This document shows positions 8,169 through 16,878 of a stretch of DNA of 64,000 bases, piece after piece. The position numbers and the translations under genes were made by a program. The stretch is taken from contig CAJYHS010000005.1 in NCBI GenBank assembly GCA_913774715.1, positions 1 to 64,000 on the forward strand. The letters run 5' to 3'. The notes under the pieces are model-generated. The model was not told the origin of the DNA. It did not search any database and saw only the letters and a program-made list of their open reading frames with translations. Numbering within the stretch: position 1 is the first letter of the stretch; every line of letters starts with the position of its first letter. This DNA comes from an uncultured Siphonobacter sp. (lineage in GTDB: Bacteria; Bacteroidota; Bacteroidia; Cytophagales; Spirosomataceae).

Positions 8169-11015
8169 ATGAGGTCTTTTTTCCATAATTTTATTTTTCT
8201 TCTGGGTTACTTCTTTATTTCCTTCGCTGCTGAAGCTCAGGTTTCTATTACCTTTCCCGTAGAGCGTATCGTTTTCCAACGAGACAATTCCAACAGAGCT
8301 ACGGTACAGATTTCAGGAAACTATTATCAGTCCGTTGACCGCATTGAAGCGAAACTTACTCCTGTTAACGGAGGAAACACTGTTGACTGGACTACGATGT
8401 CTCAGGTGTCAAATGGATTTTTTTCCGGTTCGGTTTCCGTTACTGGCGGATGGTATAAACTTGAAGTCCGGGGAGTTAGTGGCAATACGGTAGTAAATGC
8501 TCAATCCGTTGAGCGAGTGGGCGTAGGAGAAGTTTTTGTTATTGCAGGACAATCGAATGCTCAGGGGATTACGGACTCCCGGGTTACCCCCTCTGATCCC
8601 AACGATGATCGTGTAAGCATTGCCGATGCTTCTGGATACGTAGACGGCAGTAGAAGTAATGAGCCGAATTTCTATTTATACAATAGTAATTCTTCAGCTT
8701 CTTCCAGCTTCCCTCTGATCCCTAGCTATAAAAAACTATCAGCAAACGATCGCGTGGCTCCTGTAGGGCTCACAGCCTGGTACTGGGGTCGAGTGGGTGA
8801 ATTATTAGCTCAACGACTCAATGTCCCTATTCTTTTCTATAATGCTGCCTTCGCTTCGACTACAGTGAAGAACTGGAGGGAGTCATCCGAAGGTAATCGT
8901 ACGCAAAACCGCTATTGTACTACCTGTGGCGATGCTGGCTATTTTCCAACGGGTTATCCCTATAATAACCTGAAGAATACGCTGAATTATTACGTTTCAC
9001 TAACTGGTGTCAGAACAGTCCTTTGGCACCAGGGAGAAGCTGATGACTTCACTTATCAGACTTCAACTGCTTCCTACGTTAGCGATCTTACTACTGTTAT
9101 TCAGAAAAGCCGACAAGATCTTGGGTATAATCAGCTTAGCTGGGTAGTAGCACGAGTAAGTTATAACTCTCAAAAAACCTGGCAGCCTACCATTGACGGC
9201 CAAAATCAGGTTATTTCTTCGGTTGCTAATGTATATGCAGGTCCAAACACCGATAACATTGACATTCCCCGTTTGGGCCCTCCTACGGATGTTCATTTTA
9301 CAACCAATGGATTATCCAGTGCAGCTGAAGCCTGGTTTAACTCCATTGTTCAATCCAATGTCATTACCAGTTCTACCCCTAAGCAAGCCCTTTCTCTAGT
9401 TAATATCACGGCTACTTGTGCCTCTAATAATTCATTAACCTTAAGTGTTCCTAATCAGACTCCTTATGGCTGGAGTAATGGCCAGGCTAGTGCTACTATA
9501 ACTGTTGGGCAGGGAAATGCGTACATGGCGAAGATTAAAAGCGGCAATAATACCATCTTTTCATTCCCTTATAAAGTTCCTGATCGTCCTGCCATTGGAG
9601 GAAATATTCTACAGGATCAATCCGGTAGCGTTTACTATTGTGAAGGAGTCACTCCTACCCTTCAATCTAATTATAACGAAGGAAATACGTGGAGCACCGG
9701 AGCAAATACCCCAAGTATCACGGGAACAACCGGAGGAACGTACTCTCTGAGTTATAAAGATGTTTTAGGGTGTACCTATACTTCTGAATCCATTACTCTT
9801 GGCCAGCGTTCAAGACCTGCTCAGCCTACGATCACTTCCGACGGAGCCGCTAGTTTTTGTGCCGGAACGGATCGTACATTAACTACAAATCAGGACGCCG
9901 CCGGGTACATCTGGAGTAATGGTGAGAATACTAAAAGTATAAAACCACAAACCAGCAGTACCTATTCTGTGCAGGTAATCGATGGAAATCAATGTCGTTC
10001 GGTTGCTTCTACTGGTATTCAAATTACAGTAAACCCAATTCCAGCTAAGCCTACAATCCAGGCTAACCGTACTATTGACGGAAGTCGTGCTGTAACGATT
10101 TGTGCGAATGAATCAGTTGAGTTGACTTCCAGCTCATCCGAAGGCTCTTATTTGTGGAATACGAATAATGCTTCAACGAGCAGCATTTCTACCAGTACAG
10201 CAGGATCGTATCAGGTTCAGACCATAAGTACTGCGAACTGTTTTTCTCCTATCTCTGACCCCGTTCTGGTAAAAGTTAATGCTCTACCTGCGAAACCAAC
10301 CACTACGGTTGTCACAGGAAAGCTTGCTTTCTGCGAAGGAGGAACTGTTACCTTACGTGCAAATACAAATCAAACTCCTTCCTGGATATTAGCGGAGCAA
10401 ACGGTTTCTGCTACCTCTCTGGTTACGGCCCGAATCAGTGGTGACTACTATGCTCAGGCAACGGATGCCAATGGCTGTAAAAACCGATCAGATAAGGTAA
10501 CCGTTTCGGTTCGTCCGAATCCTGAGACTCCTAAAATTGTACAAGTGGGGCCTTACACGCTACAGGCACAGGCGACCATTCCTGGAACGCGTAACTCATG
10601 GATTACTGGCTCGGATACTAGCACATTCAATTCCGTTTTCTTCAAACCTTTGAAAGAAGGATCCTATCGCGTTAAAAGTGTTATTGAATATAACATTGCT
10701 CCTGTGGGTAAATTTGAATGTACCTCTCCCACATCTGCTTCATTCAATTACGCTTACGACGCTAATCAGGATGGCTTTGTAGTATATCCTAATCCAAGCC
10801 CAACTGGAGCTTTTACCCTGGAAACAAAGGAGAACTGGCAGGGAGCTGAATTAAGCATCACTACTACTTCAGGAACGGTGATTTATACGGGACGGATTAA
10901 TGAGTTCAATGAACGTAAATTCATCGATTTAGGCAGGTTACCAGGAATATTCATTATCCGCTTGAAGGCCGATGGCTTTGAGAGAAGCAGACGACTAACC
11001 GTAGTTCCTCAGTAG
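8169..11015 (+). CDS. Secreted SGNH/sialate-O-acetylesterase-like protein with Ig-like repeats and T9SS sorting domain
   Basis: A signal peptide (residues 1-24) precedes an SGNH-type esterase domain. The domain has the nucleophile motif VIAGQSNAQG near residue 122, the block WHQGEAD near 285 and a putative catalytic DVH near 374, as in the SASA family of carbohydrate acetylesterases. Residues about 400-790 carry five related repeats of some 80 residues, each with a cysteine near its start and a W-S-N/T-G or W-N-T core, like Ig-like modules of secreted Bacteroidota proteins. The last 75 residues (from VYPNPSPTG, about 873) are a type A T9SS sorting domain, so the protein is probably exported and anchored at the cell surface. 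The likely substrate is an acetylated glycan. Confidence 0.88.
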   Translation: MRSFFHNFIFLLGYFFISFAAEAQVSITFPVERIVFQRDNSNRATVQISGNYYQSVDRIEAKLTPVNGGNTVDWTTMSQVSNGFFSGSVSVTGGWYKLEVRGVSGNTVVNAQSVERVGVGEVFVIAGQSNAQGITDSRVTPSDPNDDRVSIADASGYVDGSRSNEPNFYLYNSNSSASSSFPLIPSYKKLSANDRVAPVGLTAWYWGRVGELLAQRLNVPILFYNAAFASTTVKNWRESSEGNRTQNRYCTTCGDAGYFPTGYPYNNLKNTLNYYVSLTGVRTVLWHQGEADDFTYQTSTASYVSDLTTVIQKSRQDLGYNQLSWVVARVSYNSQKTWQPTIDGQNQVISSVANVYAGPNTDNIDIPRLGPPTDVHFTTNGLSSAAEAWFNSIVQSNVITSSTPKQALSLVNITATCASNNSLTLSVPNQTPYGWSNGQASATITVGQGNAYMAKIKSGNNTIFSFPYKVPDRPAIGGNILQDQSGSVYYCEGVTPTLQSNYNEGNTWSTGANTPSITGTTGGTYSLSYKDVLGCTYTSESITLGQRSRPAQPTITSDGAASFCAGTDRTLTTNQDAAGYIWSNGENTKSIKPQTSSTYSVQVIDGNQCRSVASTGIQITVNPIPAKPTIQANRTIDGSRAVTICANESVELTSSSSEGSYLWNTNNASTSSISTSTAGSYQVQTISTANCFSPISDPVLVKVNALPAKPTTTVVTGKLAFCEGGTVTLRANTNQTPSWILAEQTVSATSLVTARISGDYYAQATDANGCKNRSDKVTVSVRPNPETPKIVQVGPYTLQAQATIPGTRNSWITGSDTSTFNSVFFKPLKEGSYRVKSVIEYNIAPVGKFECTSPTSASFNYAYDANQDGFVVYPNPSPTGAFTLETKENWQGAELSITTTSGTVIYTGRINEFNERKFIDLGRLPGIFIIRLKADGFERSRRLTVVPQ

Positions 11016-11033
11016 ACCACACAATAATGACAT

Positions 11034-11068
11034 AAAAAAACCGGAGACTACTTATCTCCGGTTTTTTT
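11034..11068. terminator. Bidirectional terminator after the esterase gene
   Basis: A 14-bp stem (11034-11047 with 11055-11068) has seven A on one side and seven T on the other, so it could work in both directions. It ends the esterase gene on the plus strand. Confidence 0.85.
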
Positions 11069-11260
11069 ATGCTCCGTTGACTCTAACCTGGATAAAGCTA
11101 AGTATTAACATGTACATTTCTCAATATCAAACTCCCATATTGAGTCCACCCATTAGGTCTTATGTTGATCAATGATTGCTCTAGCTCCCTTATTGGCTTT
11201 AGACAATAGGTCGATCTCTTATTACAATTGATTGTACTATACCTTTCATGCTCCAGCACT

Positions 11261-11298
11261 AAAAAGAAATGCGGCCTATCGAAAGATAGGCCGCATTT
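11261..11298 (-). terminator. Terminator of the TPR-protein gene
   Basis: A perfect 14-bp stem (11267-11280 with 11285-11298) closes a four-base loop. On the minus strand it is followed by CTTTTT. It sits 28 bases beyond the TPR gene stop. Confidence 0.85.
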
Positions 11299-11325
11299 GA
11301 AGAGCCAAGATTTCTGTAACTAGAA

Positions 11326-13116
11326 TTAGCCTTTCTTAGCTCCAGTTTTGGGCTTCGCCGCTGGTGTTTTAGCCTTATTAGCCGCAGCTGTAAGAGCAGT
11401 CATCAGACGATTAGCTTCCGCATTTTCTGGATCTACATCAAGCATTTTCTGTACATACTCTTTACCTTTCTCGTTGTCTTTCAACACCGAAATTTGGTAA
11501 ATAGCTTCGTAGTAATATGCTTCGTAAAGCTCTTTTTTATTCTCTGTTGTATCAGCTACAGAAATAAACTCATCATAGAAAGGTAGAGCAGCAGCACGGT
11601 CAGAAAGTCCGCGATGTAAACGTGCTTTCCAAAGAGGAGTTTTAATCACGATCTGATTAAGAGCATCTTTTTGCTCGTCGGTCAAGGCAGTATTAGCTTT
11701 AACTGTACTATCTGCCATCTGACCTGTTTTACCAAACAAAGCAACTGCCTGTGGAATAACCGTACTATCTTTTGCTGTACTTACATAGTAGTAATAAGCT
11801 AGAGACTGACGGTAGTAATCCGCATAGGTAGGCTTACGATCTGGACGTGCATCTTTCCATAAAATGGATTTGCCGAAAGAATTAGCGGCATCAAGATACT
11901 TCTTATTAGCTTGTTGTAATTTACCAATCTCTTCATAGTTATTAAAAACAGTATCGCCTAAGGCAGCTGCTTTCTCGAAGTTCATGATCGCTAATGAATC
12001 TTGCTTCAACTCACGATAATCAATACCTAAATACCGATAATCATCAGGATAAATCTTCTTAGGATTAGATTTCAGAAGAGTCTCTAAGTTATTAGCTCCT
12101 TCCTGGTATTGTCCAAGCTCCGTCAAAGACCAGCCTTTAATACGTGGCAGATCAGGATCGTTTACTTTACCCTCGATTTTTGTCAAAGCATCAACTACTT
12201 TCTGATACTGCTGAGCAAGGAAGGCAAACTTCACATAACGCAGAGTTACATCTGGTGACTCTTCCGAATACTGAATATACTTATCTAAGTTTTCAGCAGC
12301 ATTCTTGTAGTTACCAGCGAACAACCAAAGTTCAGCAAACTCCCAATATACAGGAGCGAATTTTTCGTCTGCTTTGATCGCATCATTAAAGGAGGTTTGG
12401 GTGTTCGCGTAATTCTTACCACGTTTCCAAACACGTCCCATCCGTGTATTAGCCATAGCGGCCATCTGCGTATCCGTTTGTAAACGGAGAGCTTCTTCGA
12501 AAGCAGAAATAGCAGGACCTCCTTCGTTTTTAATCAGGAAGGCATCACCTTTCACGATTTGATACTCAGGACGATCTTTATGCTTCTTTAAGGCAGCAAT
12601 TTGATCAATGTAAGTTACAGCTTTACCAGGGTCATTTGCCTGTCCTTTTTTAGTGAACAGAGTATATACCTCAGCAGCACGCCACAGCACATCTTCATCA
12701 CGACTTTTTGTATCAGCTAATACCTGATCAATAAGAGCCGTAGCTTCTGGCAATTTACCCTGACCTAATAAAACGCCAGCTTGTCCTACCTTGTTAAGTG
12801 CAAACTTGCCCTTTGGATCATCCGCTACACCTTTGTCAAAAGCAGCTTTAGCCTTATCTAAGTATTCAGCGATTTTAGCACTGCCTTCGTCTTCGGCACT
12901 AGCCAGTCTTAAATAGTAATAGCCTAAATAAAACTGATTTTCAGCAGAGGGAGAAGAAGTCGCCGCCTTTTCAAGAGCCTCACGGGCTGAACCAAGACGG
13001 TCTCCTTCTAGTGCTTTTAGAGCCCCTGCAACTTCGGGAGATTGGGCAAAGGAGCTCGTTACACCCAAGGCCAGCATCCCGGCTACCAGGAACAGCGATT
13101 TGAATTTCACTCTCAT
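11326..13116 (-). CDS. Secreted tetratricopeptide-repeat protein
   Basis: The 596-residue product starts with a signal peptide (MRVKFKSLFLVAGM... ending SSFAQ). It continues as a string of about ten TPR-like helical pairs, such as ENQFYLGYYYLRLA, EDVLWRAAEVYTLF and PVYWEFAELWLFAGNY. It ends in a lysine/alanine-rich tail. The ATG at 13116 is used because it puts the signal peptide at the N-terminus. An in-frame start 48 bases upstream adds a non-hydrophobic leader. TPR arrays mediate protein-protein contacts, and the position after the tonB operon and a PstS-like gene suggests a periplasmic partner of that set. No specific function is known to me. Confidence 0.85.
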   Translation of the reverse strand: MRVKFKSLFLVAGMLALGVTSSFAQSPEVAGALKALEGDRLGSAREALEKAATSSPSAENQFYLGYYYLRLASAEDEGSAKIAEYLDKAKAAFDKGVADDPKGKFALNKVGQAGVLLGQGKLPEATALIDQVLADTKSRDEDVLWRAAEVYTLFTKKGQANDPGKAVTYIDQIAALKKHKDRPEYQIVKGDAFLIKNEGGPAISAFEEALRLQTDTQMAAMANTRMGRVWKRGKNYANTQTSFNDAIKADEKFAPVYWEFAELWLFAGNYKNAAENLDKYIQYSEESPDVTLRYVKFAFLAQQYQKVVDALTKIEGKVNDPDLPRIKGWSLTELGQYQEGANNLETLLKSNPKKIYPDDYRYLGIDYRELKQDSLAIMNFEKAAALGDTVFNNYEEIGKLQQANKKYLDAANSFGKSILWKDARPDRKPTYADYYRQSLAYYYYVSTAKDSTVIPQAVALFGKTGQMADSTVKANTALTDEQKDALNQIVIKTPLWKARLHRGLSDRAAALPFYDEFISVADTTENKKELYEAYYYEAIYQISVLKDNEKGKEYVQKMLDVDPENAEANRLMTALTAAANKAKTPAAKPKTGAKKG

Positions 13117-13252
13117 CGTAGAAGAAAATTGGGTTTTGGGAAGGTGATACCTTACGTTAAACAATTAAAATTAAACTAGTCGAAATTACTGCAATATACA
13201 GTGATTCTCAATAAAACTAAACAATTATCTTAGTTACAGTAGTTGCGTTGTC

Positions 13253-13300
13253 AAATGTAACTATTATTTAAACGAATAAACTAAACAAATAGTTACATTT
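13253..13300. repeat. 13-bp perfect inverted repeat upstream of the TPR gene
   Basis: AAATGTAACTATT (13253-13265) is repeated in inverted orientation at 13288-13300, 22 bases apart. An extra TAGTTACA half-site lies at 13231-13238. It could be an operator for the minus-strand TPR gene, or a weak plus-strand-facing hairpin followed by T's. Confidence 0.6.
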
Positions 13301-13357
13301 TTTATCGAAAAAAAATAATTTTCGACCGCAAACAGCCCTCTATAAAGCCTTACTTTA

Positions 13358-14305
13358 CTAGAAATTGCGAGTTTCAATTAATCTAATCACTTGGGTTGCA
13401 GGCAGAAGCCCACTCTTTAATACAATTCGTTGGCCCGGGTCCGATAATACATAATTAATAAACCCTGTACCTAGTCCCCGCTTCGCTTCCTTAGTGATCA
13501 TATAAATATTTCTACTCAAAGGATACTTCTTCAAAGCAATCGCGTACTGGTAAGGCTGTATATAGTCTTCCTGATTAGCTGAATACTTGGGAGCCACTCC
13601 CATTACCTTAATTCCTTTGGTAAATGCCGGGTGCTCAGGATCATCAATATCGCTAATCCAGTTTACTCCGATTACCCCAATTGTCCCTGGGGTTTTCTGC
13701 ACGTATTCAATCACTTCTTTATTGGATTTTACGGCAAATAAAGGCGATTGTTTCTTATCTGAAACTTGCAGAGTATCAAGTAAGTACTGAAGGTTGCTTG
13801 AGTTATCATTATCTAGAACTAATGTAATTTTATTAGCACTTTTAGCATACTTAAGCTGATTCCACTGGATAATCTTTCCCTGCATCACACTTTTCAGTTC
13901 ATCCACTGAGATCAAAGTGTCTTTTGATGAGCCGTTGGTAATAAATGCTATGGCGTCCGTTGCCATATGTAAAGCTCTATATTTCAGGTTTTGTTTGGTA
14001 AAAACCTCTTTCTCTTCTGGTTTTAAGTGTCGAGTTACTACTGCTAATCTGGTGGAGTCCTGTAACATCAGTTGAATTGCAGCTAGCTCTGGCACATAAA
14101 CGGTATTGACTTTTGCATACTTTGTCTTTACCTCAAAAGCTTCTTTTTCAGCTTCAACAATAGGTTTTAATGACTCATCCACCGAAATGGTAATTTCACC
14201 CCTGGAAACCGTTTCTTCTGATTGTTTGTCTCCAGACTGACAAGATGCCAAAGCCACTGTTATTAATAATAGGCTTTGAACAAAATATGATTTCACAGTT
14301 TTCAT
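13358..14305 (-). CDS. PstS-like phosphate-binding lipoprotein
   Basis: The 315-residue protein has a lipobox (LASC, cysteine at residue 22) and then a type 2 periplasmic binding-protein fold. Features matching the PstS/SphX family are the opening GEITISVDESLKP, a TDAIAFI segment and the C-terminal GTGFINYVLSDPGQ motif. No pst permease or ATPase genes are nearby. It instead lies downstream of exbB-exbD-exbD-tonB, a context seen in Bacteroidota, so it may serve the TonB system or phosphate sensing rather than a local ABC importer. The ligand is inferred from family only. Confidence 0.8.
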   Translation of the reverse strand: MKTVKSYFVQSLLLITVALASCQSGDKQSEETVSRGEITISVDESLKPIVEAEKEAFEVKTKYAKVNTVYVPELAAIQLMLQDSTRLAVVTRHLKPEEKEVFTKQNLKYRALHMATDAIAFITNGSSKDTLISVDELKSVMQGKIIQWNQLKYAKSANKITLVLDNDNSSNLQYLLDTLQVSDKKQSPLFAVKSNKEVIEYVQKTPGTIGVIGVNWISDIDDPEHPAFTKGIKVMGVAPKYSANQEDYIQPYQYAIALKKYPLSRNIYMITKEAKRGLGTGFINYVLSDPGQRIVLKSGLLPATQVIRLIETRNF

Positions 14306-14318
14306 GACGATAACTATT

Positions 14319-14546
14319 CTATTGTTCCTTTTGATTTCTTAGCCAACGACGATATGCCCAATAAATCTTTAAAAGGCTATACCCAATAAATAATCCTCCT
14401 AAAAGCTTGGCGATTGATTCCGATAAAATTCCACTGGCTGCAAAAGTTGGTGCCGAATCAATGAGATAGAACCCCATTGCACCGTATCCTAGTGGAATAA
14501 TGAAGCTAATCAAATCATTAATCTGTTCATTAACTGGTCTAGGCAT
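14319..14546 (-). CDS. Small membrane protein of unknown function
   Basis: The 75-residue product (MPRPVNEQ...) has two hydrophobic segments, roughly residues 12-30 and 42-60, and a basic tail (YRRWLRNQKEQ). An ATG 45 bases further upstream (14591) is rejected as start because it lies in the second arm of the tonB terminator hairpin. The 14546 start leaves the hairpin intact. It is 13 bases from the PstS-like gene, with which it is probably cotranscribed. I do not recognise a family. Confidence 0.65.
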   Translation of the reverse strand: MPRPVNEQINDLISFIIPLGYGAMGFYLIDSAPTFAASGILSESIAKLLGGLFIGYSLLKIYWAYRRWLRNQKEQ

Positions 14547-14555
14547 CGCTTTGTA

Positions 14556-14592
14556 GAAAAAATGGGTCAGATCCAAAAGATTCTGACCCATT
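14556..14592 (-). terminator. Terminator after tonB
   Basis: A perfect 11-bp stem (14561-14571 with 14582-14592) is followed on the minus strand by TTTTC. It separates the tonB operon from the small membrane protein and the PstS-like gene, either fully or as an attenuator. Confidence 0.75.
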
Positions 14593-14617
14593 AATATACT
14601 AATGTAATTGTTGTCTA

Positions 14618-15457
14618 CTATTCAAGTACGAATGAAATCGGCAGGTTAAAGCGAGATTTCACAGCACGACCTGATTGACGACCTGGTTTCCAGCGAGGCA
14701 TAGATTTAACTACACGCATAGCTTCCTCATCGCAACCAAAGCCTAAGCCTTTTTGTACCTGGATGTCAGAGATACTACCATCAGGAGAAACGATGAAGCT
14801 CAAGAACACTTTACCCTGAACGTTAGCACGCTGAGCGGCTGCAGGATACTTAATGTTTTTACTCAAGAACTTATACATTTCAGCTTCTCCGCCAGGGAAT
14901 TGAGCTTGTTGCTCTACTACTGTAAAGACTTCTTCTTTAACAGCGGGCTTCACCTCAATTACTTCTTCTTTCTTCTTACCAGTACCTTCCTCGATAGCTA
15001 CGATTTCTACAGCATTAGGATCTCCTACTACTGTTTCCTTACCAGCTTGAGCATCAATCAATTCAGTTTGCTTGGGAGGCTCAACATCGGGTGGAACTTC
15101 GGTATCCTCCTTAATTTCTGGAGGCAAGAAGGCCGTTGTGCTCATCACCGGTACCTCTGGTGGTGGTGGTGGTGGCGGTGGTGGTGGTGGTGGCTGATTT
15201 GGTTGTTCTGGCGGAGGGGGAAGCTCTGACATTGCAGCCAGCTTCACTTCTACCTCTTTTTCTTCATCCCCAATCGTCGCAGCAAGCAGACGAGCAGCAA
15301 GGAAGGCCACAACAATCAAAATAGCAATACCAGTAGCGATTAGGGCATTACGAGACGTCCGGCGACGGAGGTCGTATGCACCATACTCCTTATTACGATC
15401 TGCGAAAATCAGATCTTCTAAGGTGGTATCGTTGGTGATTTTGATTATTTCTGCCAT
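14618..15457 (-). CDS. tonB: TonB energy transducer
   Basis: TonB carries energy from the ExbB/ExbD proton channel to outer-membrane TonB-dependent receptors. The 279-residue protein has an N-terminal cytoplasmic stretch (FADRNKEYGAYDLRR, typical of the Bacteroidota form) and one membrane helix at about 39-58. A proline-rich spacer follows, including a run of 12 prolines near 88-99. The C-terminal TonB domain spans about 190-279 (YPAAAQRANVQGKVFLSFIV... MPRWKPGRQSGRAV). It is the last gene of the exbB-exbD-exbD-tonB operon and has its own terminator. The proline run is encoded by a near-perfect triplet repeat. Confidence 0.94.
   Translation of the reverse strand: MAEIIKITNDTTLEDLIFADRNKEYGAYDLRRRTSRNALIATGIAILIVVAFLAARLLAATIGDEEKEVEVKLAAMSELPPPPEQPNQPPPPPPPPPPPPEVPVMSTTAFLPPEIKEDTEVPPDVEPPKQTELIDAQAGKETVVGDPNAVEIVAIEEGTGKKKEEVIEVKPAVKEEVFTVVEQQAQFPGGEAEMYKFLSKNIKYPAAAQRANVQGKVFLSFIVSPDGSISDIQVQKGLGFGCDEEAMRVVKSMPRWKPGRQSGRAVKSRFNLPISFVLE
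15158..15193. repeat. TGG/CCA triplet repeat inside tonB
   Basis: Twelve consecutive TGG-type triplets on the plus strand, one of them CGG, encode the polyproline spacer of TonB on the minus strand. Such tracts can change length by slippage, and changes in units of three keep the frame. Confidence 0.8.
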
Positions 15458-15552
15458 GATAATATAGGCAACTTGTTTAAAGTTCTAAGATATTGATTCA
15501 AAGTTAAAACTAAAAAACTAGTTTTACAACTATTTATTTAGTTTTATTTTGA

Positions 15553-16098
15553 TTACTTACCTTCTGCTTTGTCGATAATTTTATTATCGTTCAAATTGAT
15601 GTCAGTAATACCGTACTTATCGATTTCAGTGATGGCCATTTCATCTAGTACATCCACTAAAGACTTGTACGAAGCGTCATCTTTAGCCTTGATTACTACG
15701 AAAAACTTATCACCAATTTCCTGTTTCTTACGGCGAAGAACATCACGGAGACCTCCGCTAGCAGCAAATGATGTTTTTTCAACCTGAGTCGAAGCTACAT
15801 CTTTGCCCGTTCCCTGATACCAGTAGAGTGCATCTTCACCATCTTTCTTACCTAACAATACAGTGATTGCTTCGGATTCTTTGATAGGAGAAGTTTCTAT
15901 TTGTGTTTTGTCCTTATCCTTAGCCGGCATACCCAAGAACATGGTAACCGGTTTTTGTAAGGTAGTAGTCAGTAGGAAGAAAGTAATCAATAAAAAGCCC
16001 AAATCTACCATGGGCGTCATATCTACACGGGTAGATACCTTTTTACTGCGGACTTTACCACCTTTGTCATTCCCACCACCTTGTGCTATCTCTGCCAT
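15553..16098 (-). CDS. exbD: ExbD-like proton-channel subunit (second copy)
   Basis: ExbD pairs with ExbB to form the proton-driven motor for TonB. The 181-residue protein has a cytoplasmic N-terminus, one membrane helix containing the conserved aspartate (D32 in MTPMVDLGFLL) and a periplasmic domain ending in TDINLNDNKII. It lies 42 bases after the first exbD and 95 bases before tonB. Two different ExbD proteins in one operon are normal in Bacteroidota. Confidence 0.92.
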   Translation of the reverse strand: MAEIAQGGGNDKGGKVRSKKVSTRVDMTPMVDLGFLLITFFLLTTTLQKPVTMFLGMPAKDKDKTQIETSPIKESEAITVLLGKKDGEDALYWYQGTGKDVASTQVEKTSFAASGGLRDVLRRKKQEIGDKFFVVIKAKDDASYKSLVDVLDEMAITEIDKYGITDINLNDNKIIDKAEGK

Positions 16099-16140
16099 TG
16101 CGTTGTTAGTTTAAAGAATTTGAAAGCGAACTTTCAAGTT

Positions 16141-16761
16141 CTACATGGAAGTGGGTTTAGTTTCCTGACCAGTGATCAAATTAAAGTTGTTCACATCCTG
16201 CTCCTGCATGGTAGCAATCACTTGCTTCACCACTTTGTAAGGAGCGTTCTGATCCGCTTTAATCAACACTTTATACTTGGCACCTTGGCTACCGAAATAC
16301 TGACGAGCGGTTGCTACCCAATAAAACAATTCGTTACGAACTGAATCACTAGGAATGCCTGGCTGTACGCCGGGCTTATTACGCTCAGCAGGATCCATCT
16401 CTAAGATTTGTTTCATGTTGGCCATTGGAGCACCGAAGTTTTCAGATAAGCGGAACGCTTCTTTTTCGGGATCCGTAAAGGCAACATTATAACGCTTAGA
16501 CATTTGTTCCAGCATGCCAAGACGTACCTGGTGGTTATCAACCCCCATGAAAATCTTTCCATCAGCCGAAACCAGAACCGTAATCACATCGACTGCGGCT
16601 AAGGGCTCCTGGGCTACGGAGTTAGGAGTAGTAACCTGAACAGCCTCCTGAGGACGCATCTTCGCTGTTAAGATGAAGAATGTTAACAGCAAGAAAGCTA
16701 CGTCGCACATGGCAGTCATGTCCATCGATACTCCATGACGTTTTACTTTAACCTTTGCCAT
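16141..16761 (-). CDS. exbD: ExbD-like proton-channel subunit (first copy)
   Basis: The 206-residue ExbD-family protein has the key membrane aspartate at D20 (MTAMCDVAFLLLTFF). It is followed by a periplasmic region that is longer than in the second copy, with an insertion at about 60-140. The C-terminal YKVLIKADQNAPYKVVKQVI matches the ExbD/TolR fold. It probably forms a mixed complex with the neighbouring ExbD and ExbB. It belongs to the exbB-exbD-exbD-tonB operon. Confidence 0.92.
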   Translation of the reverse strand: MAKVKVKRHGVSMDMTAMCDVAFLLLTFFILTAKMRPQEAVQVTTPNSVAQEPLAAVDVITVLVSADGKIFMGVDNHQVRLGMLEQMSKRYNVAFTDPEKEAFRLSENFGAPMANMKQILEMDPAERNKPGVQPGIPSDSVRNELFYWVATARQYFGSQGAKYKVLIKADQNAPYKVVKQVIATMQEQDVNNFNLITGQETKPTSM

Positions 16762-16878
16762 CGCTACACTGTTTTTATTTTATAACTAAACGTTTCGTTG
16801 ATCAAAATTATTAGTTCTTCTGAGAAAAATTTCATAACCCTGACAATTTTTAAAGAAGCTTTCCTTCTTTAGCAACGC

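Larger units (their letters stand above)
11016..11325. other. Intergenic region between convergent genes
   Basis: This 310-base gap lies between the convergent esterase gene and TPR gene and holds one terminator for each. I see no open frame or other element in the 190 bases between them. Confidence 0.6.

Noticed and set aside
13358-14305. Phosphate ABC import operon (pstSCAB)
   Set aside because: Only a PstS-like binding protein is present; no permease, ATPase or phoU gene in the window.
14753-15229. 158-codon plus-strand open frame inside tonB
   Set aside because: Antisense shadow; its tryptophan/valine runs are the reverse reading of the proline-codon repeat.
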